Assembly: GCF_014640315.1 (NCBI RefSeq)
Contig: NZ_BMGS01000012.1
Location: forward strand, 1-64,000
Reading direction: 5' to 3'
DNA length: 64,000 nt
DNA from: Hymenobacter glacieicola
Lineage (GTDB): Bacteria > Bacteroidota > Bacteroidia > Cytophagales > Hymenobacteraceae
The notes under the pieces are model-generated. The model saw nothing but the letters and a program-made list of their open reading frames with translations. It made no database searches and was not told the DNA's origin. A program made the translations under genes and the position numbers. Position 1 is the first letter of the stretch, and each line of letters begins with the position of its first letter. Shown here piece after piece: positions 16,900 through 25,366 of the stretch.

Positions 16900-19503
16900 A
16901 TGTTGAATACAGTAATCGGCGACGTTGGACACCTGAGTGTCATCGTGGCATTTGTGGCGGCTACGGTAGCGGCGTACTCCTATTATAAGGCGGCGCAGGG
17001 CCGGACCCTCGGCGACACGGATGCCTCCTGGCTCCGGATCGGGCGGGGCGCTTTTGCCGTGCATGGCCTGGCCGTGTTCGTGGTTATAGCGGCGCTATTT
17101 GGCATCATTCACGGGCACCGCTACGAGTATTACTACGCTTGGAGCCACAGCAGCAACCACCTGCCGGTGTACTACATGATTTCCTGCTTCTGGGAAGGGC
17201 AGGAGGGTAGCTTCCTGCTCTGGATTTTCTGGCACGTGCTCATTGGCTTTGTGCTGATGCGCTATAGCCGCCGCTGGGAGGCGCCCGTTATGTCCATTTT
17301 TGCCGGGGTGCAGCTGTTCCTGACTTCCATGATTCTGGGGGTTGTACTCGGCGACTTGAAGATTGGCTCCTCGCCCTTCATTCTGCTCCGCGACTTTATG
17401 CCGGACCTGCCGGTGTTTAAGCTTAACCCTGACTTTGTTCCCAAGGACGGTACCGGCCTAAACGCCCTGCTCCAGAACTACTGGATGGTAATTCACCCGC
17501 CCACGCTGTTTCTGGGCTTTGCCCTGACGCTGGTGCCCTTCGCTTACGCCATTGCCGGCCTTTGGAAAGGTGAGCTGACCAAATGGGTGCGCCCGGCCAT
17601 GCGCTGGACCCTCTGGGGTGGCCTCGTGCTGGGCGTGGGCATCGTGATGGGCGCCTACTGGGCCTACGAAACCCTCAACTTCGGAGGCTACTGGAACTGG
17701 GACCCGGTAGAAAACGCCGTGTACATCCCCTGGCTGGTGCTGGTGGCTTCCTTGCACGGCTTGGTGCTGTGGCAGCGCAGCCGCACGGCCCTGCGCACCT
17801 CGTTTGTGCTGGTCATTGCTACCTTCCTGCTGGTGCTCTACGCTACCTTCCTGACTCGAAGCGGGGTGTTGGGTAACGCCTCCGTACACTCCTTTACTGA
17901 TCTGGGCCTTTCAGGGCAGCTGATTATCTACCTGATGGCTTTTGTCGTGCTGGCCATTGGCTTGCTGGTGTGGCGCTGGAAGCAAATTCCCATTTCCCCG
18001 AAAGAGTTGACTACCTATAACGCCGAGCTATGGGTGTTTGTGGGTGCTACGGTGCTATGCCTGGGCGCTTTCCAGGTGCTGGTTACCACCAGTATTCCGG
18101 TGTACAATGCGTTTCTGGGCTTTATCGGCATTAAATCCAACCTGGCTCTGCCCGCCGACCAGATTCAGCACTACACCAAGATCCAGCTCTGGATGGGGGT
18201 AGGCGTGGCCTTCTTCTCTGGCTTAGCCCAGGTAATGTGGTGGCAGAAAAATAACAAGGAGTCGTTGACCAGTTCCCTGACTGTGCCCGGCATCCTGACC
18301 CTGCTCGGAGCGGCTCTCGTAATTCTGCTGGTGCAGTACTACGGCCTGAAGATGGAGGTAAGCTACATTGTGCTGCTCACTACGGCCCTGTTTGGGGTGC
18401 TGGCCAACCTCGGGATGGTGTTTACCCTGATGAAGCGCAAGGTGAGCCTTTCGGGGGGAGGTATTGCCCACATTGGTATTGCCCTGATGCTGCTGGGGGT
18501 TCTGGCCTCGGCCGGCTACTCCAACATCATCAGCCAGAACGTCTCGGGCCTGCTGTACTCGCGTGAGTTCGACGAAACCACCAACCGCGACAACGTGCTG
18601 CTCTGGCGCAACGACAAAGCTCCCATGGGCAAGTACGATGTAAGCTATACCGGCCAGTACCTCGATGCTCCGGGCGTACCCGGCTACGTAGACAAGCAAC
18701 TGCTCTTCCGCACCGCCGACGAGTACAAGGCCCTGGCCCGCGCCGACATCAAACGCGGCGACCAGGTGTACTACAAAGCTGGCGACACGGTCGACATTCT
18801 GCCCGAAAACACTTACTACCGCGTGGAGTACAAGGACCGTAAAACCGGCGAAGCCTTTGTGCTGTACCCGCGCGGCCAGGTGAACGAAGAAATGGGAGAA
18901 GGGCTACTGGCCTCACCAGATATCAAGCGGTTCGCTGACCATGACATCTACTCCCATATCAGCGCCGTGCCCCCGCCCGACAAGGAGAAGGACTGGAGCG
19001 AGGTAAAAGAGCACGTGCTCAGCGTCGGTGACACCATCTTCCTCAACGACTACTTTGCCGTTTTCCGCGGGGTAGAGCCCGCTCACCAAACCGCCGGCCT
19101 CGGCCTGGCCAAGGGCGACTTGGCTATTCAGGGCGACTTCCTGGTGTTCGGCGAGAAAAAGCAATACCACGTGCACCCCGTGTTCGTGGTGCGCAACCGC
19201 CTGATTGGCCGCGTACCAGACGAAGTAGAAGACCTGGGCCTGCGGCTAAGCTTCCTGAACGTAGACCCCCAGAAAGGCAAGTTTACCTTCGGCGTAAGCA
19301 CGACCCAGAAGGACTACATCATCTTGAAAGCCGTGGAGAAGCCCTTCATCAACTTGCTCTGGAGCGGCACCCTGCTGATGGCTGTCGGTTTCGGCATGGC
19401 CATTTACAAGCGCCGCCACGAAACAGAGGCTGTTTTGGAGCCCACCGGTGCTGAGGCAGTGCCCACGCTGCAGCCGCAGCCAAAAGCGCGGCAGGTCGCC
19501 TAA
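16900..19503 (+). CDS. ccmF: Cytochrome c haem lyase CcmF
   Basis: 867 residues, longer than the roughly 650 of E. coli CcmF because of a large soluble domain near the C-terminus (about 550-825). Many spans are visible. The haem-handling WWD motif is GGYWNWDPVENA (about residues 261-272), preceded by YWAYETLNF and followed by LHGLVLWQRSR. Conserved HPP in the segment NYWMVIHPPTLFLGF is also present. CcmF attaches haem from CcmE to CxxCH apocytochromes. A final helix (LLWSGTLLMAVGFGMAIYKRR) closes the protein. It is the last gene of the block and is followed by a strong terminator. Confidence 0.94.
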   Translation: MLNTVIGDVGHLSVIVAFVAATVAAYSYYKAAQGRTLGDTDASWLRIGRGAFAVHGLAVFVVIAALFGIIHGHRYEYYYAWSHSSNHLPVYYMISCFWEGQEGSFLLWIFWHVLIGFVLMRYSRRWEAPVMSIFAGVQLFLTSMILGVVLGDLKIGSSPFILLRDFMPDLPVFKLNPDFVPKDGTGLNALLQNYWMVIHPPTLFLGFALTLVPFAYAIAGLWKGELTKWVRPAMRWTLWGGLVLGVGIVMGAYWAYETLNFGGYWNWDPVENAVYIPWLVLVASLHGLVLWQRSRTALRTSFVLVIATFLLVLYATFLTRSGVLGNASVHSFTDLGLSGQLIIYLMAFVVLAIGLLVWRWKQIPISPKELTTYNAELWVFVGATVLCLGAFQVLVTTSIPVYNAFLGFIGIKSNLALPADQIQHYTKIQLWMGVGVAFFSGLAQVMWWQKNNKESLTSSLTVPGILTLLGAALVILLVQYYGLKMEVSYIVLLTTALFGVLANLGMVFTLMKRKVSLSGGGIAHIGIALMLLGVLASAGYSNIISQNVSGLLYSREFDETTNRDNVLLWRNDKAPMGKYDVSYTGQYLDAPGVPGYVDKQLLFRTADEYKALARADIKRGDQVYYKAGDTVDILPENTYYRVEYKDRKTGEAFVLYPRGQVNEEMGEGLLASPDIKRFADHDIYSHISAVPPPDKEKDWSEVKEHVLSVGDTIFLNDYFAVFRGVEPAHQTAGLGLAKGDLAIQGDFLVFGEKKQYHVHPVFVVRNRLIGRVPDEVEDLGLRLSFLNVDPQKGKFTFGVSTTQKDYIILKAVEKPFINLLWSGTLLMAVGFGMAIYKRRHETEAVLEPTGAEAVPTLQPQPKARQVA

Positions 19504-19519
19504 AGTCATTATAAGTCAA

Positions 19520-19560
19520 CAACAAAAAGCCCTGGCCGGTGTGGCCAGGGCTTTTTGTTG
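19520..19560 (+). terminator. Intrinsic terminator after ccmF
   Basis: A perfect 18-bp stem (19520-19537 with 19543-19560) with a 5-nt loop and a TTTTT stretch in the descending arm, 17 nt after the ccmF stop. Confidence 0.9.
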
Positions 19561-19717
19561 TCTGGGCATTTTAACTCGAAAGCAAGTTGAGGTTACTAGC
19601 TCACATGCAGGGTAGTGTTCTGCCGGCTAAGTGCTCCTGCTAACCCTGAACAAAAGAGGTATATGTAGCGGTGTAAGGTAGAGGTAAGCAGCGCTTGGCA
19701 GTAGTAACCAGGCAATA

Positions 19718-19746
19718 AAAAAGGCGGCCACCTGGGCCGCCTTTTT
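19718..19746 (-). terminator. Intrinsic terminator for the T9SS cargo gene
   Basis: AAAAAGGCGGCC at 19718-19729 pairs exactly with 19735-19746. Read on the minus strand it ends in T5 and lies 24 nt after the stop of the 19770-22457 gene. Confidence 0.85.
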
Positions 19747-19769
19747 CTATATCTAAGGAGAAAGTAGTG

Positions 19770-22457
19770 CTATTTCTGAATGGTTACGTTACCAACCATG
19801 TATTCGTTGCCAGCCAGAATCTTCACAATGTACATGCCGTTGGCCAGGTTCGAGAGGTTCACTTTATTCTCGAAGTTGTTCCGGATGCTGGTCGTGTGCA
19901 CGCGCTGGCCCAGCATGTTCAGCACTTCTACCTGCAGCGGGCCTTTCGTATTCGCGCCCCGCACATCAATAGCCAGCTCGCCTGCCGTTGGGTTCGGGAA
20001 CATAGTAATGGCGCGCATCAAGGCCTCGGAGGAAGCCGTGATGGTGGAGGAAATGCTGATGTCGTCCACGTAAATGTCGTATTGATCAGCTATGCTATAG
20101 GCATGGAAACCCACGAAGATGTTGCCGTCTGCTGCTGGCTTAATAACGGCTACCTGGCCGGCACCAACGCTAGCGAAGGTCGGATTTTGAATGGCTTCGT
20201 TCTTCCAGAGCTGTGTGGTTTGGGCCGCCACCGTAGCGGCGGTACCATATGTCACCTCCAGTTTCTCAACGGTAGGATCGGCTGGATCAACCAGCGTTTT
20301 ATACTTGAAGGTCAACTGGTACTGCGAACCGGCTCGAACGGCCAAAGCCGGCGTGAAAAACCAGTCATTGGCGGCGCTAGTACGGTTCAGATTGTAGCGG
20401 TAGCGCATGGCATTAGGAGCTGAAGCGCCTACGGTGCTGTTAGTAATAGGGGCTAGCAGCCAAGTGTTGTTGTCGTTGTTATCATCCACTACCGTATAGC
20501 CACAAGGCCGTGTGCCGGTAGCCAGAGCATCAAAGTTCTCTGAATATGGGAAGCTGGCTACCGTTGTGTTAGTGGGGCAGGCGGTAGTAAAGCGCAGAGG
20601 ACCAAGAAGTGAGCTTTGCTCGGTCGTGCCGCAATTACTGCGGATATACACATCATAAGGCGCTCCGCTAACGAGGCCAGTGAGCGTAATGGCAGGTCCC
20701 GTTCCCGTTACAGACGTTCCCGCTGAAGCAGGGTTAAAGCCTGCTGTGCCATATATGATGGTGTATCCGGTGCCACTAGCCGGAACTCCCGTCAGGGTTA
20801 TGGTAGCTGAGTTAGAAGTAATATTTGAGAAGGTAGCACCCGAAGCAATCGGGCAAGTTAGCTGAGCTCCTACTGTTGCTTCAAGCGCCAGGCGCAGCGG
20901 TAAACCGGCACTGCCGGCTTCAGTCCAGCCGCCGGTAGCAAACCTGTAGAAAAACGTATTTGCTCGCAGCGGTACCTCTAACTGATAGCCAAGTTGAGGG
21001 TTCGTGTTTTGTTCACGAATGCCAATAAAGTAATTCCCATTAACGGCTATACTGGGTATGGGAACGGTGGCAGTGGTAGCGGCCGTTCCCCGGACCAATA
21101 CCGGCGAGGAGTATAGTACTGCATTAGGCGTTCCGCCAGCAGTAGCACTAAGTACAACCACCTGATAGTTAGAGGAAGAGGCACTAGTGAAAAAGCCAAC
21201 CTTCACCTCATTCAGGAAGGTAGCCTGACTGGTAGTATGCTTGGCTACAAACATAAAACCGGCTGATGCCGCCCCAATGCCACTATCGAGTGGCTTCGTT
21301 GGGTCAATGAAAGCCATAGTGCCCGCGGTTACTTCCTGCGTGTACGGCAAACTATTGTTCTCATTTCGGTCGTCATTGGCAACCGATACTGTCAGGTTAT
21401 TTGTACCCTGCGTTAGGGTTGTTGGATACGCATCAAAAGTTACGGTAGTAATAGCTCCGGGAGCCAGCGAGACGACGGTTTTGGTACTGGTAAACGTATT
21501 CGCCCCCGTTACCGTCAAGGTAACGGGTAGGTTAGTCAGAGCATCAAGGCCCCGGTTTTGTACGGCTGCAACCACGCTGTGTGGCAAGGAAAACGGAACT
21601 GCTAGTTTGCCAAGCGTGTGAATAGTTTGCACGCTGGCATCTTTGGCTTGAGCAGCCGTGAATACGTATGCCAAACCCGAAGCTGGGCGGACTGAGCTAC
21701 GCACATTGAATACGTCGCCAGTGTAGTTACCCGATAAAAAGGAGGCCGCATTCCAGGCGTCAGTTGATCTTTTTAAAACGGTAACTGTCTGCCCCGGGGC
21801 TGGCCCGGAGCCTTTCAAGCCTACCGCCGCGGTGCGTAGGGCGTCGGTAGTGCTGGCGTTGGCCGTAAAGGTGCCGTAGAAGAATACTACCTGGTTGGTG
21901 GTTTCATACAGCTTGACTTGGAAGTTGGCCCGGGCATATTGCTTAGTGACCGTGCCACTAGCTTTGTCGCTGACATTCTTCCACTGGATTGTACAAACTC
22001 GGTTAGGTGCCGTGCCAGTAGTTGCCACCCGATACTCGGGGGTAGCTGCGGTGGAGCCTTCCAGATCCAGGTTAAAGGGCAGAATCAGGTTGGCTTCGGC
22101 GTTATTATCCAACGGACCCTTAAAGGGGCTCTGTGGCCCGTCGTAGAAATAGGGCGCCGCTGGGGCAGTGGTACCCAGCTTCAGGTAACCGTTGGTATTA
22201 AGCACGAAGTCCGTGAACGTCTGGCCGTTGTACTGAAAGGAAAAGCCAATCGGGGTAGCTGCCGAGTTAGCGTCATCAGTATTGGGGGTAGCAATGGCAG
22301 TTCCGGTGCTGGCCAGGTCCGTATAGGTGCCTGCCCCTATGGCAGAATTAAAGGTCGTATAGGCAAATTGTGCCTGAGCCGACAACGTGCCCACGCTCAG
22401 CAAAGCGGCCATAGCCAACTTCTTTGGAGTGAGCAGATTCGGGTAAAATTTCGACAT
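19770..22457 (-). CDS. Secreted multidomain T9SS cargo protein
   Basis: 895 residues from ATG 22457 (MSKFYPNLLTPKK); a longer frame to 22538 adds a second hydrophobic stretch and is less likely. The signal peptide ends near LSAQAQ. Then comes an N-terminal beta-rich domain with AYTTFNSAIGAGTYTDL and NGQTFTDFVLNTNGYLKLG, a CARDB-like domain (VVAAVQNRGLDALTNLPVTLTVTG), a fibronectin III domain (SNITSNSATITLTGV), and a MAM/cleaved-adhesin-like lectin domain (FPYSENFDALATGTRPCGY). The C-terminal type A sorting domain starts at FPNPTAGELAIDV and ends with NGMYIVKILAGNEYMVGNVTIQK. It is therefore exported by T9SS and handled by PorU/PorV. Function is unknown, possibly adhesion. The composition is A+T-richer than neighbouring genes. 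Confidence 0.85.
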   Translation of the reverse strand: MSKFYPNLLTPKKLAMAALLSVGTLSAQAQFAYTTFNSAIGAGTYTDLASTGTAIATPNTDDANSAATPIGFSFQYNGQTFTDFVLNTNGYLKLGTTAPAAPYFYDGPQSPFKGPLDNNAEANLILPFNLDLEGSTAATPEYRVATTGTAPNRVCTIQWKNVSDKASGTVTKQYARANFQVKLYETTNQVVFFYGTFTANASTTDALRTAAVGLKGSGPAPGQTVTVLKRSTDAWNAASFLSGNYTGDVFNVRSSVRPASGLAYVFTAAQAKDASVQTIHTLGKLAVPFSLPHSVVAAVQNRGLDALTNLPVTLTVTGANTFTSTKTVVSLAPGAITTVTFDAYPTTLTQGTNNLTVSVANDDRNENNSLPYTQEVTAGTMAFIDPTKPLDSGIGAASAGFMFVAKHTTSQATFLNEVKVGFFTSASSSNYQVVVLSATAGGTPNAVLYSSPVLVRGTAATTATVPIPSIAVNGNYFIGIREQNTNPQLGYQLEVPLRANTFFYRFATGGWTEAGSAGLPLRLALEATVGAQLTCPIASGATFSNITSNSATITLTGVPASGTGYTIIYGTAGFNPASAGTSVTGTGPAITLTGLVSGAPYDVYIRSNCGTTEQSSLLGPLRFTTACPTNTTVASFPYSENFDALATGTRPCGYTVVDDNNDNNTWLLAPITNSTVGASAPNAMRYRYNLNRTSAANDWFFTPALAVRAGSQYQLTFKYKTLVDPADPTVEKLEVTYGTAATVAAQTTQLWKNEAIQNPTFASVGAGQVAVIKPAADGNIFVGFHAYSIADQYDIYVDDISISSTITASSEALMRAITMFPNPTAGELAIDVRGANTKGPLQVEVLNMLGQRVHTTSIRNNFENKVNLSNLANGMYIVKILAGNEYMVGNVTIQK

Positions 22458-22774
22458 GAAGGAGAAATAAGGTGTGAAAATGAGGAGGACAGGGGCGGGC
22501 AGCAGAAGCCCGGGAATCAGATAGGCTTCCCTTTTCAAAGTAAACCCATTTTTGGCGACATCTGATGTAATATTTATTTATTTCTGGTTATTAAACTGCC
22601 AATTATGCGCCCGGCAAAGCTTTTAATTGAAATGGCCTAACATCCGGCAAGGCGAATGCCACGGGCAGATTATCTAGCTTCGTCCTACTTACTTGGGCCT
22701 GCTGCTCAGCTACGGCCGGCAGAAGCTTCGTTTCAACTGCCGCGCCTGGTACCGTAATTCAGCCTTTATGGTCG
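22458..22774. other. Divergent intergenic region
   Basis: About 320 bp between the T9SS cargo gene (minus) and the DUF2520 gene (plus). A 7-of-8 match to a minus-strand -7 box (TTACTTTG) lies at 22536-22543, about 80 nt upstream of the cargo gene start. An A+T-rich stretch lies at 22560-22600. No gene is seen. Confidence 0.5.
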
Positions 22775-22805
22775 TTGCCAACCGGAATCCGGGTTATTTC
22801 CTTTG
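22775..22805 (+). promoter_or_regulatory. Putative promoter of the DUF2520 gene
   Basis: A -33 TTG at 22775-22777, 20-nt spacer, then TTCCTTTG at 22798-22805, a 7-of-8 match to TAnnTTTG. Transcription would start only a few nt before ATG 22818, giving a very short leader. Confidence 0.45.
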
Positions 22806-22817
22806 CTCAGTACGTTC

Positions 22818-23633
22818 ATGCTAGCCTACACAATTGTCTTATTAGGAGCCGGCCGGGTAGGGCAACACTTGGGCCCCGCTTTGGCAGCAGCCGGTCACCA
22901 CGTAATGCACGTGTGGAGCCGGACGCTAGCCGCCGCTCAGCGGGTAGCCGCCAGCATTCCGGGAGCAACTGCCGACACCGAGCTGGCAGCCCTACCCCCC
23001 GCTGATCTGTACCTGGTAGCCGTGCCGGACGGCGCCGTGCCTGAGCTGCTAGCCGCGGCTCACCTGCCTGCTGGTGCCCTGGTAGTACACACGGCCGGGG
23101 CGCTGGATCTGGCCGTATTCGCAGCCCGTCCCGAGGTGCGCGGGGGCGTGCTGTACCCGCTCCAAACCTTTAGTCCGGGGCGCCACATCAACTGGAAAAC
23201 GGTGCCGCTGTGCCTGGAGGTAGCCCATGCCACTGACGCCGTCTTACTCGGAAACATAGCCGCTTCCTTGAGCCAGGATGTGCGCTGGGTGGACTCCGGG
23301 CAGCGCCTGCAGCTGCACGTGGCCGCCGTCTGGGCTTGCAACTTTCCTAACCACCTGCTCGGCATTAGTCACGCCCTGCTCACGGAGGCGGGTTTGCCGT
23401 GGGAACTGCTCCGGCCGCTTATTGAGGAAACCATGGCCAAAGCCCTGACCCAGCCTCCCTTCAGCGTACAAACCGGGCCAGCTATCCGTCACGACCAAGC
23501 CACCCTAGCCCGGCACGAAGCGGCCCAGGGCGGCCATCCGGAGTGGCAGGCGTTGTATAAGCACCTGACGGGCAGTATCCAGCAGGTAGCAACCGGGGCA
23601 GCGGCAAACAATGAGGCAGGGTTACAGCTTTGA
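22818..23633 (+). CDS. Rossmann-fold and DUF2520 domain protein
   Basis: 271 residues from ATG 22818 (MLAYTIVLLGAGRVGQHL). The N-terminal NAD(P)-binding motif G-A-G-R-V-G-x2-L is followed by VWSRTLAAAQR, DLYLVAVPDGAVPEL and HTAGALDL, the layout of F420/NADP oxidoreductase-like folds. The C-terminal helical part, with LYPLQTFSPGR, AAVWACNFPNHL and a helix-rich end, fits DUF2520. It may be a dehydrogenase related to ketopantoate or hydroxyacid reductases; no substrate is known to me. In Bacteroidota this gene is often near kdsC, as here. Its stop overlaps the -33 element of the ferredoxin promoter. Confidence 0.82.
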   Translation: MLAYTIVLLGAGRVGQHLGPALAAAGHHVMHVWSRTLAAAQRVAASIPGATADTELAALPPADLYLVAVPDGAVPELLAAAHLPAGALVVHTAGALDLAVFAARPEVRGGVLYPLQTFSPGRHINWKTVPLCLEVAHATDAVLLGNIAASLSQDVRWVDSGQRLQLHVAAVWACNFPNHLLGISHALLTEAGLPWELLRPLIEETMAKALTQPPFSVQTGPAIRHDQATLARHEAAQGGHPEWQALYKHLTGSIQQVATGAAANNEAGLQL

Positions 23634-23659
23634 TTCGGGTAGCCGTATGACTACCTTCG
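23629..23659 (+). promoter_or_regulatory. Promoter of the ferredoxin gene
   Basis: TTTG at 23629-23632, 19-nt spacer, TACCTTCG at 23652-23659, followed by C. Spacing fits the Bacteroidota sigma-A layout, with C in place of the third T of the -7 box. The -33 element overlaps the stop codon of the upstream gene. Confidence 0.6.
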
Positions 23660-23696
23660 CACCCGCATTTTTGCCTCGTTCTCCTAGCGTTACGCC

Positions 23697-24026
23697 GTGA
23701 AAGCCGTAAACATCACCTTTAAGTTTCAGGACGGCCAGCCCGACCAGACCCACGTGGCCGCTCAAGGCGAATCGGTGCTGGATGTGGCCCTCAACAACAA
23801 TATTCAGCTCCAGCACAACTGTGGTGGAGTATGCGGGTGCAGCACCTGCCACGTCTACATTCTGCAGGGCGAAGACGACCTGCCCGAAATTTCGGACAAA
23901 GAAGAAGACTTTATTGACCGGGCCGTGAACCCGCGCATCAACTCCCGCCTGGGCTGCCAGTGCGTGGTGCAGGGCAATCAGGATGTCGTTGTCCTCATTC
24001 CGGCTCAGGAGTTTTTGGGCCACTAA
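23697..24026 (+). CDS. [2Fe-2S] ferredoxin, adrenodoxin/ISC type
   Basis: 109 residues, GTG start at 23697 (V-KAVNITFKFQDGQ). Cluster ligands follow the pattern C-x5-C-x2-C in NCGGVCGCSTCHVY, with the fourth Cys in LGCQCVVQ near the C-terminus; an extra Cys lies inside each segment. The acidic stretch LQGEDDLPEISDKEEDF is typical of adrenodoxin-type ferredoxins that supply electrons for Fe-S cluster assembly. iscX follows 102 nt later, which supports an ISC-type role. No iscS, iscU or iscA is in the window. Confidence 0.9.
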   Translation: MKAVNITFKFQDGQPDQTHVAAQGESVLDVALNNNIQLQHNCGGVCGCSTCHVYILQGEDDLPEISDKEEDFIDRAVNPRINSRLGCQCVVQGNQDVVVLIPAQEFLGH

Positions 24027-24038
24027 GTTTTAAGGTAG

Positions 24039-24096
24039 CTGAATGTGAAAAAAGGCTATTGAAGACTACGAAGCCTATCCGTATGTTCACATTCAG
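24039..24096 (+). promoter_or_regulatory. Stem-loop between ferredoxin gene and iscX
   Basis: CTGAATGTGAA at 24039-24049 pairs exactly with 24086-24096, and an inner AGGCT/AGCCT pair (24053-24057 with 24072-24076) extends the structure. There is no U-tract, so it may be an mRNA-stability or attenuating element rather than a simple terminator. Confidence 0.45.
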
Positions 24097-24128
24097 TTTA
24101 TTCCTCCCCATTCTTCACCCTTCCCCAG

Positions 24129-24365
24129 ATGAACCATTTCGAGCCCCCAATTAAGTGGAGCGACCATGAGGATATTGCCATGGCGCTGTACGAGAAGTTT
24201 GGCGACGACTTCAGTGAGGCCAAGATTTACCGTATTCGTTTCACGGAGCTGCTGGAGTGGGTGCTGAGCCTGCCCAACTTCGAGGGTACCCGCGAGCAGG
24301 CTACGGAAGGGCACCTAGAGCAAATCCAGGCCAAGTGGGTGTATGAGTGGCGCGACAACCAATAG
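24129..24365 (+). CDS. iscX: Fe-S cluster assembly protein IscX
   Basis: 78 residues. It matches the IscX (YfhJ) family over its length: KWSDHEDIAMALYEKFGD, then DPxx-like RIRFTELLEWVLSLPNF, and the end EGHLEQIQAKWVYEW. IscX is a small acidic helical protein that binds IscS and modulates cluster assembly, acting as a frataxin-like regulator in E. coli. It is downstream of an ISC-type ferredoxin, as in proteobacterial isc operons, but the rest of the operon is missing here. It precedes kdsC by 57 nt. Confidence 0.88.
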   Translation: MNHFEPPIKWSDHEDIAMALYEKFGDDFSEAKIYRIRFTELLEWVLSLPNFEGTREQATEGHLEQIQAKWVYEWRDNQ

Positions 24366-24422
24366 CGCCCACCCGCCGCTGTTGCGGCGTCCTTTACCCC
24401 TTATTGCTTCGCTCTTGCTAGT

Positions 24423-24929
24423 ATGACTTCACTTTCTACCCCTCCCAATTTATCGGCCATTAAGGCGTTTATATTCGATGTGGACGGGGTGTTTACCGAT
24501 GGCACCCTGCTGGCCCTCAACTCGGGCGAGCAGGCCCGGACCTTCCACATTCGTGACGGGTTTGCCGTGCGCCACGCCTTGGCCAAAGGCTACCGGATTG
24601 CCGTTATTTCGGGCCGGGAAGAGGAAGGGGTCCGCAAGCGCCTGGAATCCTTGGACGTGCGCGACATCTTTCTGGGCGTTGATGACAAGATGAAAATCTT
24701 TAATAACTACATCAACACCTACCGCCTCGACCCCAGCCACATTGCTTACATGGGCGACGACGTACCCGACATGGAGGTAATGCGCCGGTGCGCCGTGGCC
24801 GCCTGCCCCGCCGATGCCGCCGCCGATGTGCACGCCATCAGCAACTATACCGCCGCCCGGCCCGGTGGCCACGGAGCCGTGCGGGAGCTGATTGAAGCCG
24901 TGCTCAAAGCCCAGAATATGTGGCTGTAA
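24423..24929 (+). CDS. kdsC: KdsC-type HAD phosphatase (Kdo-8-phosphate phosphatase)
   Basis: 168 residues. HAD motif I is FDVDGVFTDG (residues 18-27), motif II VISGREEEGV, motif III a Lys in DDKMKIF, motif IV MGDDVPDMEVM. This is the cap-less, tetrameric KdsC type that releases phosphate from Kdo-8-phosphate during lipopolysaccharide core synthesis. RPGGHGAVRELIE, near the C-terminus, is a family-typical segment that reaches the neighbouring active site. Cytoplasmic. It is followed by the cold-shock gene under its own promoter. Confidence 0.9.
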   Translation: MTSLSTPPNLSAIKAFIFDVDGVFTDGTLLALNSGEQARTFHIRDGFAVRHALAKGYRIAVISGREEEGVRKRLESLDVRDIFLGVDDKMKIFNNYINTYRLDPSHIAYMGDDVPDMEVMRRCAVAACPADAAADVHAISNYTAARPGGHGAVRELIEAVLKAQNMWL

Positions 24930-24970
24930 GATTACCCGTAGGGCAGTAGTTGCACTTCACGGGAGTAGAG

Positions 24971-25000
24971 TTGTGCTTTTCTAAAATCCCTCTATATTTA
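24971..25000 (+). promoter_or_regulatory. Putative cspA promoter
   Basis: TTG at 24971-24973, 19-nt spacer, TATATTTA at 24993-25000 (one mismatch to TAnnTTTG). A pyrimidine-rich leader with a long T-run precedes ATG 25038. Confidence 0.55.
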
Positions 25001-25037
25001 CCCCCACCATCTTTCACCTTATTTTTTTTCTTTTTAC

Positions 25038-25232
25038 ATGAAAACAGGAACCGTAAAATTCTATAATGAGTCGAAGGGCTACGGCTTCATTACGGAAGAC
25101 GGTACGAAGGAAGATTTCTTCGTCCACATTACCGGCCTTAACGGGGGCCAGATCCAGCAGAATGACCGCGTAGAGTTTGACACTCAGGAAGGCCGTAAAG
25201 GCGTTAACGCGGTAAATGTGAAGAAACTGTAA
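25038..25232 (+). CDS. cspA: Cold-shock domain protein
   Basis: 64 residues, a single cold-shock OB-fold. RNP1 is KGYGFITEDG (residues 13-22) and RNP2 is DFFVHITGL. The start (MKTGTVKFYNESKGYG) and end (GRKGVNAVNVKKL) match Bacteroidota CspA proteins. It binds single-stranded nucleic acids and relaxes RNA structure. It is flanked by its own promoter and terminator, so probably monocistronic. The leader has a T-rich run of the kind often seen in highly expressed cold-shock mRNAs. Confidence 0.95.
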   Translation: MKTGTVKFYNESKGYGFITEDGTKEDFFVHITGLNGGQIQQNDRVEFDTQEGRKGVNAVNVKKL

Positions 25233-25263
25233 ACCGCGCGTTTACTTAGGTTTTTAGCATACG

Positions 25264-25299
25264 TGGAAAGCCTCTTCCGAATTCGGGAGGGGCTTTCTT
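25264..25299 (+). terminator. Intrinsic terminator after cspA
   Basis: Imperfect stem: AAAGCC at 25267-25272 pairs with GGCTTT at 25291-25296, with CCG/CGG and G-T pairs inside, followed by CTTA. It lies 34 nt after the cspA stop. Confidence 0.65.
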
Positions 25300-25366
25300 A
25301 TGTGGGTTTCGTGGGGGTAGTGCATCTTTGCGCATGCCGGCCTGTGGTGTTGCTGGGTTTCCAAGA

